Both the position numbers and the translations under genes were made by a program. The notes below the pieces were generated by a model. The model saw nothing but the letters and a program-made list of their open reading frames with translations, was not told where the DNA came from and did no database searches. Positions 23,656 through 35,806 of a stretch of DNA of 64,000 nt are shown in pieces. Origin of the DNA: Macrostomum hystrix (lineage: Eukaryota; Platyhelminthes; Macrostomidae); contig CATNEN010000011.1 in assembly GCA_950097015.1 (NCBI GenBank), positions 2,384,501 to 2,448,500 on the forward strand. The letters are read 5' to 3'. The stretch's first letter is position 1. Every line of letters begins with the position of its first letter.

Positions 23656-24960
23656 AGTATTCGCCTAGAATCTTACCTCCTTTGATGTTGCCGCCAACTA
23701 TCTACTTTCCAGTTTAAGAATAATCCCGGATCCTTAACTCTAGTCCTTTGATGTTGCCGCCAACTATCTACTTTCCAGTTTAAAAATAATCCCTGACCCT
23801 TATCTTTAGTCACTTGATGTTGCCGCCTACCATCTACTTTCAAATTTTAGAATAATCCCTGATCCTTAACTCTAGTCCTTTGAAGTTGCCGCCGACTATC
23901 AACTTTCCAGTTTAAGAATAATCCCTGATCCTTAACTCTAGTCCTTTGATGTTGCCGCTAACTGTCTACTTTTCAGTTTAAAAATAATCCCTGATCCTTA
24001 ACTCTACTCCTTTGATGTTGCCGCCAGCTATTAACATTCCAGTTTTAGAATAATCCCTGATCCTAACTCTAGTCCTTTGATGTTGCCGCCAACTATCTAC
24101 TTTCCAGTTTAAAAATAATCCCTGACCCTTAACTCTACTCCTTTGATGTTGCCGCCAGCTATTAACATTCCAGTTTAAGAATAATCCCTGACCCTTAACT
24201 CTACTCCTTTGATGTTGCCGCCAGCTATTAACATTCCAGTTTAAGAATAATCCCTGATCCTTAACTCTAGTCCTTTGATGTTGCCGCCAGCTATTAACAT
24301 TCCAGTTTAAGAATAATCCCTGATCCTTAACTCTAGTCCTTTGATGTTGCCGCCAGCTATTAACATTCCAGTTTAAGAATAATCCCTGATCCTTAACTCT
24401 AGTCCTTTGATGTTGCCGCTAACTATCTACTTTCCAGTTTAAAAATAATCTCTGACCCTTACTCTACTCCTTTGATGTTGCCGCCAGCTATTAACATTCC
24501 AGTTTAAGAATAATCCCTGACCCTTAACTCTACTCCTTTGATGTTGCCGCCAGCTATTAACATTCCAGTTTAAGAATAATCCCTGATCCTTAACTCTAGT
24601 CCTTTGATGTTGCCGCCAGCTATTAACATTCCAGTTTAAGAATAATCCCTGATCCTTAACTCTAGTCCTTTGATGTTGCCGCCAGCTATTAACATTCCAG
24701 TTTAAGAATAATCCCTGATCCTTAACTCTAGTCCTTTGATGTTGCCGCCAGCTATTAACATTCCAGTTTAAGAATAATCCCTGATCCTTAACTCTAGTCC
24801 TTTGATGTTGCCGCTAACTATCTACTTTCCAGTTTAAAAATAATCTCTGACCCTTACTCTACTCCTTTAATGTTGCCGCCAGCTATTAACATTCCAGTTT
24901 AAGAATAATCCCTGACCCTTATCTCTAGTCCTTGAGAGATGTTGCCGCCAATTATGAAAA
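23656..24960 (+). repeat. 66-bp minisatellite upstream of the Aurora kinase gene
   Basis: About 19 copies of a 66-bp unit containing CCTTTGATGTTGCCGCCAGC and AACATTCCAGTTTAAGAATA. The last, decayed unit runs to within about 60 bases of the Aurora ATG, so the array lies in the promoter, the 5' untranslated region or a 5' intron. Confidence 0.93.
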
Positions 24961-25015
24961 CTGAGCTTTAACACACGTTTGTCCTCGTTCCTTTGATGTT
25001 ATTTTAAGATTAAAA

Positions 25016-27308
25016 ATGGCGACGGCTTTGACATCGATTGAAAACCAGCTCAACAATCAGCCGCAGCAGCAGCAGCAGCAGCAGCAGCCTCTATCGCCGC
25101 AGTCGTCCGGTGTCCAGACTCGCATGTCAAAAATCTCAGACTTTGACATTGGCTGCCCTCTGGGCAAGGGCAAATTCGGCAATGTCTACTTAGCCAAAGA
25201 GCGAAAGCACGACTTTCTTGTGGCCCTGAAGATACTGTTCAAAAGCCAGCTAGTCAAGGGTCGCATGGAGCATCAGCTGCATAGAGAGATTGAAATCATG
25301 AGCCATCTGAGGCATCCGCACATTCTGCAGCTCTATACAATGTTCTTCGATGAGAAACGTATCTACCTGGTCCTGGAGTACGCCTTCCGCGGCCAGATGT
25401 ACTCACTGCTCACCCGGATGGGGCGTTTCAGCGAGCGGCGCTCCGCTACCTACATGTACCAGCTGGCTGACGCCCTGGCCTTCTGTCACAGCAAGCAGGT
25501 CATTCACAGGGGTGAGTACCTGCTACCTGTTATTTATAAAAGTTCAAAGTTCAATTCGTGTCCTAGTTCTAGACACAAATTGCTAAAGCCTTGCTAAAGG
25601 ACACATATTGCTTCCCTCCAATTGGCTAAGAATCGAACTCCTGACCTCACGTCTATAATTTTCGGCAATTTGCGTTGTTTCTAGTTTTGTCGGGAACAGA
25701 GGTTGTAGTCTAGAGGTTAGAGCGTCTAAGTCACGACTTAAAAGTCGGGGGTTCGATTCCTGACTCCAATGGAACAATTTGTGTCCTTTAGCAAGACACT
25801 TAAATCTGCATTGCTTCAGTTCGCCCAGCTGTTAAGTTGGCATCATTATTAGCTGGGGTAATTGAGGCTGGCCGTGGCGTCCCCCCAGTCCATGGACTGA
25901 CCAGACTGAAAAGCTGTACGCAGCCTTCAGATGCGCTAGGGCAGATGTAATCAATTATTAACTACTATTAATAGTTGTGTCAAATCCACAGAGTCTTACT
26001 CGCCAATAGGGCCTAGTATTCTAAGCTAGATTATCCAATCATTCGTGCCGCAGACATCAAGCCTGAGAACCTGCTGCTGGGCTTCTACTACGAGTTGAAG
26101 CTGGCGGACTTTGGCTGGTCTGTGCACGCGCCTTCGCAGCGCAGGCGCACCCTGTGCGGCACCCTCGACTACCTGCCGCCAGAGATGGTCACCGGGGTCA
26201 CTCACGACGAAGGCGTCGACGTCTGGACAATGGGCGTTCTCTGCTACGAGATGCTGCACGGTTCGCCTCCATTCGAAGACGAAGATGAGCACAGTACTCA
26301 GAAGCGGATTGCCAGGGTTGAGTTCAGCTTTCCGGAGCATTTCACACCTTTAGCTAGGTGAGAAAACTTGTTTGCCCGGCAAATGGTACTTTCCCATTTC
26401 AATTTCCCGCTAAAAAATAGGCATGTTTCTTTGGGTGATTCCAGTTGGAATCTGCGGTGTTTCCAGAAAAAGAAACAGCCGAACGCTGGAAACATACCAA
26501 TCGGATGATTCCATGCTTAGAATCTACCCAACTGGGCGTTTTCTCGGTGCTTCTTGGTGGCGAAATAGAATCACCCAAGTGGGAGGTCCTTAAATTGCTA
26601 TGCTTATTTGTATTAACAATTATTTCCTAACAATTATGCATAACATCTTTCAAAACCTTCCCAGTCAGCATCGTCGGGATATTCAGTGATTTTTGTTGAA
26701 GACCCCGGTGACAGGGACAACTGACATCGCTCTGTATAAAACTCGATGGCGAATCCATATTACTATAAGTAGTTAAATGCTGTAATAATCAACAGTCAAA
26801 CCGATATGGTCTACAATAACAGCCGACATGGTTTTTGTGATTCTGAAATTTGTTTTATTGCTTAGAGTAGAAAATTTTAGCCGTTGTTCTGGCGTTTCTT
26901 GGCGTTTCTATATGAATATTTTAGTAGATACCGAAGGAAAGAAAAAACTGGGTACTTGAAATGCACCCCGTGATCTTTCTATTGTATAAAAACATCCCAT
27001 TACTCCCATTATTAATCCTTGGAAAAGTACTTGAAAATCCTAGTCACACATCTTGGGAACATGAAAGATATTGTCTATGAATGAATCCTCAAACCAGGGA
27101 TCTGATCTCGCGCATTCTGCGCAAGCGGTCCAAGGATCGAATCCGGCTGCCGGGGATCAAATGTCATCCGTGGATTGAGCAGCACGCCACTAAGACTGTG
27201 GACACGGATCCTAGTCACCTGGAGTCCTACCTGTTGGAGGATTTCAATCGCACAATGAACGAAGAGTCCAAGGCTCTACTCACGGACTGCACAGCTGAGT
27301 CGCAGTGA
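25016..27308 (+). CDS. AURK (A/B not resolved): Aurora serine/threonine kinase, three exons, 336 aa
   Basis: Mitotic kinase acting at centrosomes/spindle or in the chromosomal passenger complex. Exons: 25016-25511, 26054-26357 and 27098-27308, with GT-AG sites and matching phases (1, then 2). A short N-terminus with eight glutamines (residues 17-24) precedes a complete kinase domain: GKGKFGNV loop, K72 in VALKIL, HRD at 164-166 followed by IKPENLL, DFG at 184-186. The Aurora-diagnostic activation segment is WSVHAPS with T198 in [23 protein letters not shown] and HPWIEQH close the domain, and the protein ends soon after, as in Aurora B-sized proteins. A versus B cannot be settled by eye, and many invertebrates differ. 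The gene converges on the G-alpha-s gene downstream. Confidence 0.95.
25697..25972 (+). mobile_element. Near full-length tRNA-derived SINE in Aurora intron 1
   Basis: The head reads GAGGTTGTAGTCTAGAGGTT with a B box GGGTTCGATTCCTG. The conserved body is AATTTGTGTCCTTTAGCAAG then GCATTGCTTCAGTTCGCCCA. The tail contains CCCCCCAGTCCATGGACTGA and ends in an ATTA-rich run. Same family as 33029-33341 and 38021-38333. The body resembles the widespread metazoan SINE core near GTGTCCTT...GGCACTTAA, but I have not compared it with a database. Confidence 0.85.
26358..27097. other. Aurora intron 2
   Basis: 740 bases with proper GT-AG ends and no tandem array, SINE or coding sequence that I can see. It is one of the few long introns here without a private repeat. 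Confidence 0.7.
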
Positions 27309-29664
27309 TTTTTTTGCTATGTATTTTTTTCAACTGATTCAAACCCAACTTCTACTTTATTTAGTACTATTTTGCAATTCATTTATCTATTTTATATTTT
27401 CTTTACCTACGATATGATAGTAAAAATGAATTAATACCTATTTACCTTTGAATCTTTAGGCCAAATGTTTATCTCGTTTTTTAGTGACCTAACCAACAAA
27501 CTATTAAAAGCTGAATCTAAAGAAGCATTTGTTAGGAAATCACAGCTCATCACAATTCCTATGCAATTATATTGTGCTATATTATATCTTTTTAAACCTA
27601 TTTTCAGTCTTAGCATTTTTATTTAGTAAATGAAGCAAAACAATTTTGCTGCAATTTTCACTTCGCTTCTACTACTGTCAGTAGCTCCCTATCTTCACCA
27701 GTGTTTATATCCAACTGTACTTAGCAATTGTGTGTTTTGACGCTTGTATTTAAAATAAATGCGATTTCAACTGCAGCAATGGACGAATCAAATCAATCAA
27801 ACGAAATCAACAGTACTGAAATAATTTTATCTTTTTATAACTAAACTTGTTGTATTGTGAAGCATTTTTTTCTGCTGTCGAGCATTGTTTCGCAATTATA
27901 CGTAAAACGGCCCTAATAAGGGCAAACCAGTGTAGACTGGTCCGGGATATAGAAAGCATATAGAAAATTCGGATGCACTACTTGGAGAAAAACACTTATA
28001 ACCGTGACCAGAGTCTAACCTTCTCTACGGTTCTATGGCCAAAATTGTCGTATATAACTGTCCTTTCCTCTCCGTGCTCCACTGCATGTAAGATCGGTGT
28101 CGAATTGCACGGGAGACATTAAAGATACATATGTACCCATAAAAGTTTGCGTATCAACCAATCACTCGAAGCATCTAACCAACTGTGTATCTCAAATTTA
28201 TATTCCGAAATTGAGCAATGTAGTTAATTAGTGCTCCAATGCTTTTGTTTTAATTTTATTCTATTCAACCAACTGACTGCATGCGAATTGATTTAATTTA
28301 ACCCTTTAATAACAATATATTTCACATTATGTCTTTTATAAACGAAACATAGTTACAGAATATAATACTCCATACGCCTACAAAAAGTAACATCGCAAAA
28401 TAGTTCAGCTATGTTAGTTTGGTGGCTAGAAACTAGTACAAGGTAACTTTCTTTATTACGGTTGTATGTCCTATTTAGAAGAATATGGGGGAATTGTAAA
28501 TAGCAAGGTACTGAGACAGAGGGTCTGTACGTCACTACAGACAAAGCGGCTGCGTGCCATTGGATCCACAAAGCACAGAGAATCAGTTCGGGACAGAAAT
28601 GCTGCTGAGAACAGCTGAAAAGTCTTCTACTTTACATGCATATCATGGGAATATGTCTGTGGCGCCCAGCAACCATTCAGTGAATCATTTGACAACGCAG
28701 CCCTACAAGACTGTTGGAAGGCTGAGCTAATGCCGGCTAATACTGAGCTCACTCTCTAATACCGACAATGTTGATTGTAGGAGCGCGGAGAGGTGCGGAC
28801 TCGGTGCAATCAAAACTCCAAGGGCTAGGGAAATTAGGTTATTCTCAAATTCTACCCTTTCTCTCATTCTCTCTAGTCAACACATAGGCAGGAAAATTAC
28901 GCAAGCAAATAAAATCGACTCAAGAAATCAATAGTTTCAAAGAAAAGAAGCTAGAAAAACAGTACTAGGGCGCGCTAGCGAAACACTGAGTATCAGGCAA
29001 ACAGGACTGAGGATATGACTTCATCGAAGAGTGTCTTTTTAAAATTCTGAGTTACAGTTTTCCCAACAAGGAACCAAGCAATCTTCTAGTCGTAAATTTT
29101 GAATGAGTTTTGATTTTTAAACAGTTCTGTCCAGCCCTCATTTTGTATTTTTATAATTAGAATCTTGTATGTAGAATTTGCTGTTGTGATCTTTGTTTAA
29201 TAGACTAGCTTTGCTACCCCCTTAACAATGCAAATAGGCGAGGTCATAGTGGGAAACAAAATACAAGTCAGTCTCTATCGTTTTTAGTTGGTGTAGCATA
29301 AGCCATGCCCAAGATACTTGAAACATTTCATTACTTTGGGGTCATTTTTTGCTAGTCCTTTATACTAAATTTTTCTGTTCATTTTTTTCCGTTTCTGACA
29401 CCTGTTAATCACAGACAGTTAAGAAAAGCAATCACAGTGCAAGGCAAAGTAAATCAATCATTATGAATTTGCAAATGAGAATATGTCCTACGAATTACAT
29501 AAGCACACTCTTGTTACTAGCCAACATAATTCCTTATGAAAAGCAAGTGATTTGTATAAAATATGGAAGATGATGAGAGCAAGCAAGCGCATAAAATTCG
29601 ATCCAAAGAAGCATTTTCTTTTCAAAAACAAGAACACCCTAAATAGATTGATTCCAGCAATAGA
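27309..29664. other. Intergenic region between convergent Aurora and G-alpha-s genes
   Basis: 2.36 kb holding both 3' untranslated regions. AATAAA-like words occur near 27755 (AAAATAAATGCG). No reading frame with domain-like composition, no tandem array and no clear mobile element was found. Confidence 0.6.
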
Positions 29665-31773
29665 TCACAGCAGGTTGAGCTGGGTCATGTACACCCTGCG
29701 TAAGATTGTCTGACAATCGGCAAATACTCGCCTGATGTTCTCCGTATCAACGGCGGTTGTGTAATGCGGATAGCACCTGCGCTGCCCATCACCCTGGGCG
29801 ATGGCCTGAAACTTGTCGCGGACGAAGCACTTGGCGCGAGTGAGCTCCGGCTCCTCGTTAGGATGCTCCGAGTCAGGGGGCGGCTGCGGGTAGACTTTGT
29901 ACTCCTCGAAGAAGTCTTCCAGTTTGGTCTTGCCTTTCAAGATCTTCTCCTAGAAGTCGGGTGGAAAGCTTTTGTCAAGATTGTAAGGATTCTTGAACGC
30001 CAAGAGTTAGCGTTCATGAATCGCATTCATAATTGATTCTCCCCTCCTACATTCTGCCCAAAAAAGAGGGTGCTAGCCCCCGATGGGGAGGTGGGTGCGA
30101 AGCCCCCACTATCTAACCATAGACAAAATGTCATAAAGAAAGCTTTCTCCACAGCTAAGAAGAGAAAAACAAAATTACCATAGACAATATTGATCTATTG
30201 ACAATAGATCTATTTGTCCATTGACAATATTGAGTTATTCTGGAAAATAGGAGGAATTTGAAGATTAACCAACGTCATTGAGTTTGTACTGCTCGTATTT
30301 GAGTAGCGACTGATGGCAAGCGAAAAACCAGTAATAATATTAACTAGACTTTCACCCGTTGTTTTGTTTATTGTCTAAAAAGAAACTTCGATCCTGCACC
30401 AATGGTGCACTGGACCTAAAGGAGACTTTGCGATAGACAAAATAAATTCTGCACGCTTGAGCGTGCAAGATCAGCAATTCTGCACGCAGAATCAACTAAG
30501 AATGCACGATTTGCACACTTTGCACGACACAAAACACATCTGTAGCAAATGAAAGAAAAGAACTCCGGAAAATACGACCACATACCTTACTGCAGCGCTA
30601 CAAAATCTTTTCTTTCAAGTAATTAATTTGTTTCCTAGTTATTTTCGTTGGCTGTTAAATACGAGCTAACTGTTAAACTGGCTCTTACGCAAGAAAAGTT
30701 CGGACCCAACTTTCATACGAGTACCTTGAGAAAAAACATTCAATTACCTGAAAAGTGTCCTGCTTATTTAGAAAAAGAATGATTGAGTTCTGCTTTAGAT
30801 AGCGGTTATTCCAGATGTTCTGAAACAGCTCGATTGACTCTTTCAGCCGATTTTGTGTGGGATCTTCGCGCAATCTAGAATCGTAGCCAGAGCAGGCGCA
30901 CACAAAGATGACAGCGGTGACGTCGCTAAACACCTGCAAGTGAGTTGGTTGATGACTCTTAAGTTTAGATTTGCCCTGACACTGACCGAATAAGCTTGGA
31001 CTCCAGTCGAATCTCTGGAAATTTCTCACCTGAATCCATTTTCTTCGCTCCTCTCTTTGCCCACCGACGTCGAACATGTGAAACATAACTTTCTCAACCG
31101 TGAACTTCGTCTCAAAGATGCCGGATGTGAGCACACGACAGCGCAGGATGTCCTGCTCGTCTGGCAGGTACTCCGGCTTGGCCACTTCCGCGCACTTGTC
31201 CAAGAACCACTTGGCAGAGTCGATCAGCTGATACTCGTTTGCCCGACTGAAGGCCTCTTGGACGCCCTTGTCCTTCCACAGTTTGCAACAATAGTCAAAG
31301 AAAATATCCGGATAGCTGAAGTCCTTGGCGACTGACTCGTTCTGAACGTAGTCGATGTACTCCTGATACTCCGGGTGCTCCAGCGGCACTGCCGGATTCA
31401 AGTTGGGCATGGCTCCCGTGATTGACAGCATGCCGTCGCGAATGTTCCTCCGGATGTCTGGCACCTTCTCGCGCCTGGCGGCATCGTCAAAGCCTGTCAG
31501 GTAGAGAATCTGCATCTGCTTGATCAGGGTGGACTTGCCAGACTCTCCCGCGCCGACTACGGGAATCTTGTGCGTCATGGCGAGCTGCTTCTTCTCCGCT
31601 TTCAGCTTCTTCTCGAAGTCTTCCTTCTTGGTGTCCTTCGTCTTCTCCTGTTTAGGCGGCTTGGAATTCGTCTTGGCCGAGCTGCTGCTCGCTGACGCGC
31701 CGGCTGATGACGAGACCTTCCCGTTGCCAACTTCGCCATCGTTGTCTTTGGTTTTTGGCCGAAAGCAGCTCAT
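29665..31773 (-). CDS. GNAS-like: G-protein alpha-s subunit, three exons, 404 aa
   Basis: Couples receptors to adenylyl cyclase at the inner face of the plasma membrane. Minus-strand exons: 31773-31030, 30933-30748 and 29949-29665, all in phase 0. GTP-binding motifs are complete: GAGESGKST (74-82), R213 in [14 protein letters not shown] (the cholera-toxin target arginine of Gs), DVGGQ with Q239, NKQD, and [27 protein letters not shown] and NEYQLID mark the Gs class. Oddities: residue 2 is Ser, not Gly (MSC, leaving Cys3 for palmitoylation); the N-terminus is about 27 residues longer than usual and Ser/Lys rich; and the C-terminus is MTQLNLL instead of the Gs LRQYELL. The 96-base intron 30934-31029 is a multiple of three without a stop. 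An out-of-frame ATG lies seven bases upstream. Confidence 0.95.
29950..30747. other. G-alpha-s intron 2 with a cluster of short palindromes
   Basis: 798-base intron without a tandem array. Between about 30395 and 30535 there are three adjacent hairpins sharing GCAC: TGCACCAATGGTGCA, GCACGCTTGAGCGTGC and ATTCTGCACGCAGAAT, followed by more GCAC words. Near 30060-30110 is a GC-rich patch (GGGTGCTAGCCCCCGATGGG). Function unknown. Confidence 0.5.
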
Positions 31774-33028
31774 TGTTCATAGGCTGCCGGCTTATCTGAC
31801 TTGAAGGCTGATGCGCAGCGAAATAAGCGAGTGTTACCTTATTAGTATATTCTGCAGTTAGATTTTTAAATATAGCTTTAGTAAATTTCCTCGATTTCCA
31901 ATCTTGCTAGGTCAGTATTTGGCGAATCTGTTTTATACCTTATTTGTCGAACAGCGACTTCCGATCCGCCCATGCAGTTCGCAAATGAGTGTGTTTTTCT
32001 CTTCTGTTAGCTTTGTTTGGGTAGCTGGTTTCTGGAATGCTTCTGCTACTATGTCTCTCTTTAATTTTGTTCTAGTTCTTTCTCTGCTGCTCTCTCGCTC
32101 AGTCCTTCTCGCACAGAGGCGCAAAAGTCTTCTCAGCATCATCCACCCAACCTCCCTCCTCTCTCTCTCATTTCTCTCCCTCCACCTTTTGAACCGTTTT
32201 TGAGTTGGGAAGACAGAAACTTAGTTTCAACTTCGCGCACACCGGTTTGTTTCTGGCTGTTTCGATTATTTTGTCTGCAAATTGGCTAGAAAAATATTGT
32301 GAGCGAGCGAGCGAGTGAGAGAGACTCTGAGAATCTCACAGAGTAAAGCCTTGTTTGTTCTGCACTCCATCATTCTTCTTCCACAGCTGCTGTGCTAAAC
32401 AATGCGCAACCCATTGCCCCCCTACCTCCTGCCCACTTCGACCAACGAGCTTGCAGCTTGATGCACGGCTGCTGAGAGAAATGAGTGGCAAACTGCTTCA
32501 ATCATTTTTTGGTCCTTAATTTAACTAAGAACGGGTCCATAAGGCAGATTGTTTCAATCTTAAGTTATAAATTTATATATATTTATATCTATTTTGTGCG
32601 AGTGTTGCTGTCTTTACTAGGTGCAAAGGTGATGAGAGAGTTAGAGAAAGCGAGAGAAAGACAGAGGCCCCTTCCTGACCAAGTCTACCCGACTCTGACC
32701 CTGAAAATGTCGCTCTTTAACGGAGTCAAAGCAAAGCAATCCAGCAATTTATGGAAAGTAAAGGAAATTACTTTTGCATTAGAAATATTTTCCAGCTTCT
32801 TTCAGGCCAGAGTAAAAACGTGAAGAAAGTAATAAGATTGAGAAAAAGCAACAATTTGGCTGCAAAACGGCCCATGCACAGCCTAGCAGAACTTTAATTA
32901 ATGCGAAAAAATATCATAGCTGGATAGCCGCCTCCGTCTATGTGATACTCGCCGAAAAACTACTATTATCAGACTGACCATTTATTGCATTATCGAATGT
33001 AATAACCTGTTGGTCGTAGAACCTAGGC
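31774..33028. other. G-alpha-s upstream region
   Basis: Contains CT-rich and GAGCGAGC-type low-complexity tracts (about 32300-32340). The promoter and any 5' non-coding exons of G-alpha-s should be here. No convincing gene: reading frames of about 100 codons at 31904-32203 and 32485-32823 have untranslated-like composition. Confidence 0.5.
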
Positions 33029-33341
33029 AGAGGTTGTAGCCTAGTGGTTTGGGCGTCGGACTCACCACTTGAAGGTCGGGGTTCGATTCTTGACTCCACT
33101 GGATCAATTTGTGTCCTTTAGCGAGGCACTTAACTCTGCATTGCTTCAGTTCACCCTGCTGTTAAGTGGGTACCAGCATTAGCTGGGATAATTGAAGGTG
33201 GGTGTGGCGTCCCCCCAGTCCGTGGACTGAACAGCTGTACGCAGCCTTCAGATGCGCCGCGCAATAGCTGCGGCTGTGCTGTCGGCTGCACATCTGACCC
33301 AATTGGGGCAGGTGTAATCAATTATAAATTATTATTAATAT
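33029..33341 (+). mobile_element. Full-length tRNA-derived SINE
   Basis: Head GAGGTTGTAGCCTAGTGGTT with A box, B box GGTTCGATTCTTGACTCC, body AATTTGTGTCCTTTAGCGAG, then TGCATTGCTTCAGTTCACCC and CCCCCAGTCCGTGGACTGAA. The tail after GGGGCAGGTGTAATCAATTA is ATTA-rich. It is the best-preserved copy in the window, with intact-looking Pol III promoter boxes. Confidence 0.88.
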
Positions 33342-33449
33342 CCTATAATCCTTCGATTTTTATAGCAGTAGAGCAATGTGAATACAGGCTCCTGTTAATT
33401 TTGTCGAATAATTAATTTATGGTACCGAGTCAAATGCTTATGTTATGAG

Positions 33450-33654
33450 CCGGGCTCACAGGGAATGAGATGGCGGACCAGCTTGCAAAGGCTGGCGCAG
33501 CCAGCTCCCTGATGGACCCGATCCCCGATCCCCGTTTCTGTGGTCAACTCCAACATCAACCGCTGGATGGAGACCCAGCACCGGAGGAGGTGGTCTAGCA
33601 CCCTGAACTGTCGCCTCCTCGCTGCGTCCGTCATGGAGGCTCCCTGCCGCTAAG
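33450..33654 (+). pseudogene. LINE RNase H C-terminal scrap
   Basis: A short plus-strand stretch translates to GNEMADQLAKAGAAS, the C-terminal RNase H motif (GNExADxLAKxGA) common in non-LTR retrotransposon polyproteins, followed by a GC-rich tail. Frame breaks surround it and nothing else of the element is left. It is more GC-rich than its surroundings. Confidence 0.6.
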
Positions 33655-33904
33655 TAAGTAAGTCAGGTCAACAATTCACCATCAGAGTCAGTATTAAAGA
33701 AAAAATGATGATGCATGACAGACATGACTGAGATTTTTTTCAATTAGGGAACGATTGTTTTTTGCTTCGAGTTAATAACTCACACTTTTAGCCCCTCACC
33801 TGAGGATCTAAGAATTTCACTGATTTACAAAATCACGCCCACATTATGCTAATGATCCCATCAATAATTTTACTTTAATCTCGCTGAGCAAAGCATTCCA
33901 CAAA

Positions 33905-34965
33905 GCAGAAGAGAACCAATGTCCCCCAGCAGCAGAGAACCAATGTCCCCCAGCAGCAGAGAACCAATGTCCCCCAGCAGCAGAGAACCAATGTCCCCCA
34001 GCAGCAGAGAACCAATGTCCCCCAGCAGCAGAGAACCAATGTCCCCCAGCAGCAGAGAACCAATGTCCTCCCAGCAGCAGAGAACCAATGTCCCCCAGCA
34101 GCAGAGAACCAATGTCCTCCCAGCAGCAGAGAACCAATGTCTCCCAGCACCAGAGAACAATGTCCCCCAGCAGCAGAGAACCAATGTCCTTTCACTCTCC
34201 CAGCAGCAGAGAACCAATGTCCTTCCACTCTCCCAGCAGCAGAGAACCAATGTCCCCCCAGCAGCAGAGAACCAATGTCCCCCAGCAGCAGAGAACCAAT
34301 GTTCCCCAGCAGCAGAGAACCAATGTCCCCCAGCAGCAGAGAACCAATGTCCCCCAGCAGCAGAGAACCAATGTCCCCCAGCACCAGAGAACAATGTCCC
34401 CCAGCAGCAGAGAACCAATGTCCCCCAGCAGCAGAGAACCAATGTCCTTCCACTCTCCCAGCAGCAGAGAACCAATGTCCCCCCAGCAGCAGAGAACCAA
34501 TGTCCCCCAGAAGCAGAGAACCAATGTCCCCCAGCAGCAGAGAACAATGTCCCCCAGCAGCAGAGAACCAATGTCCTTTCACTCTCCCAGCAGCAGAGAA
34601 CCAATGTCCTTCCACTCTCCCAGCAGCAGAGAACCAATGTCCCCCCAGCAGCAGAGAACCAATGTCCCCCCAGCAGCAGAGAACCAATGTCCCCCAGAAG
34701 CAGAGAACCAATGTCCCCCAGCAGCAGAGAACCAATGTCCCCCAGCAGCAGAGAACCAATGTTCCCCAGAAGCAGAGAACCAATGTCCCCCAGCAGCAGA
34801 GAACCAATGTCCCCCAGCAGCAGAGAACCAATGTCCCCCAGCACCAGAGAACCAATGTCCCCCAGCAGCAGAGAACCAATGTCCCCCAGCAGCAGAGAAC
34901 CAATGTCCCCCAGCAGCAGAGAACCAATGTTCCCCAGAAGCAGAGAACCAATGTCATTACACTGT
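33905..34965 (+). repeat. 24-bp minisatellite (CAGCAGCAGAGAACCAATGT)
   Basis: About 44 copies, some with an inserted TTTCACTCTCC or TTCCACTCTCC. The 24-bp period keeps five frames open and creates several spurious frames of up to 362 codons on both strands. I do not call any as coding: there is no non-repeat domain attached, and variants of 23 and 25 bases shift the frame. Confidence 0.95.
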
Positions 34966-35400
34966 CCCTTTTCAGATGGACTGAAGGTGGCTGTTGAGAT
35001 GGACTGAAGGTGGCTGTTAAGATGGACTGAAGGTGGCTGTTCAGTTGGACTGAATGTGGCTGTTGAGATGGACTGAAGGTGGCTGTTAAGATGGACTGAA
35101 GGTGGCTGTTGAGATGGACTGAAGGTGGCTGTTCAGATGGACTGAAGGTGGCTGTTCAGATGGACTGAAGGTGGCTGTTGAGATGACTGAAGGTGGCTGT
35201 TCAGATGGACTGAAGGTGGCTGTTCAGATGGACTGAAGGTGGCTGTTTAGATGGACTGAAGGTGGCTGTTTAGATGGACTGAAGGTGGCTGTTCAGATGG
35301 ATTGAAGGTGGCTGTTTAGATGGACTGAAGGTGGCTGTTTAGATGGACTGAAGGTGTCTGTTCAGATGGACTGAAGGTGGCTGTTCAGATGGATTGAATG
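34966..35400 (+). repeat. 23-bp minisatellite (GATGGACTGAAGGTGGCTGT)
   Basis: About 18 copies directly following the 24-bp array, with no similarity between the two units. Two unrelated arrays therefore sit end to end. Confidence 0.93.
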
Positions 35401-35806
35401 TTGCATTCGTTTTCTGATCGTATAGGTCATATTTGCAGTTCTGATTTTATTTCATATGTTTTACTACTTGAATAAAAGTTAGCTAATTGTGATACTGATT
35501 TAACATCAATTTTTAAGCACTTTTAACTTTTAAACGACAAGCCAGTATTAACTGATCAGTGCAGCTTCCGCGGAGTATTGAATAACTATTTAATTCAGAC
35601 AGAAATATATTTAGTTGTAAAATACTACAAACTTGGCCTGCTTGAGATTTGCAACGAGAACCAGTCAGTTTTTGTTATTGAGAAGAGACTTTTAGCGCTT
35701 TGATTTTTTTCTGTGCATTTTCTGACAGAACTTTAAGGGCATCAATATGATCAATACTTTAAATACATTCCAAAATCAGCACATCAAACGAAACATGCAA
35801 AAAATA
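35401..35806. other. 3' flank of the Ly6-like gene
   Basis: AT-rich. It should contain the 3' untranslated region of the minus-strand gene that stops at 35807. A minus-strand polyadenylation word (plus-strand TTTATT near 35446) is possible. Nothing else seen. Confidence 0.45.

Noticed and set aside
25697..25780. Functional tRNA genes at the SINE heads
   Set aside because: A and B boxes are present, but the acceptor stem and anticodon arm do not fold into a tRNA and a shared non-tRNA body follows.
33844..35007. Several reading frames of 290-360 codons on both strands
   Set aside because: All come from the 24-bp repeat, whose period keeps most frames open; no non-repeat domain, signal or splice context supports any of them.
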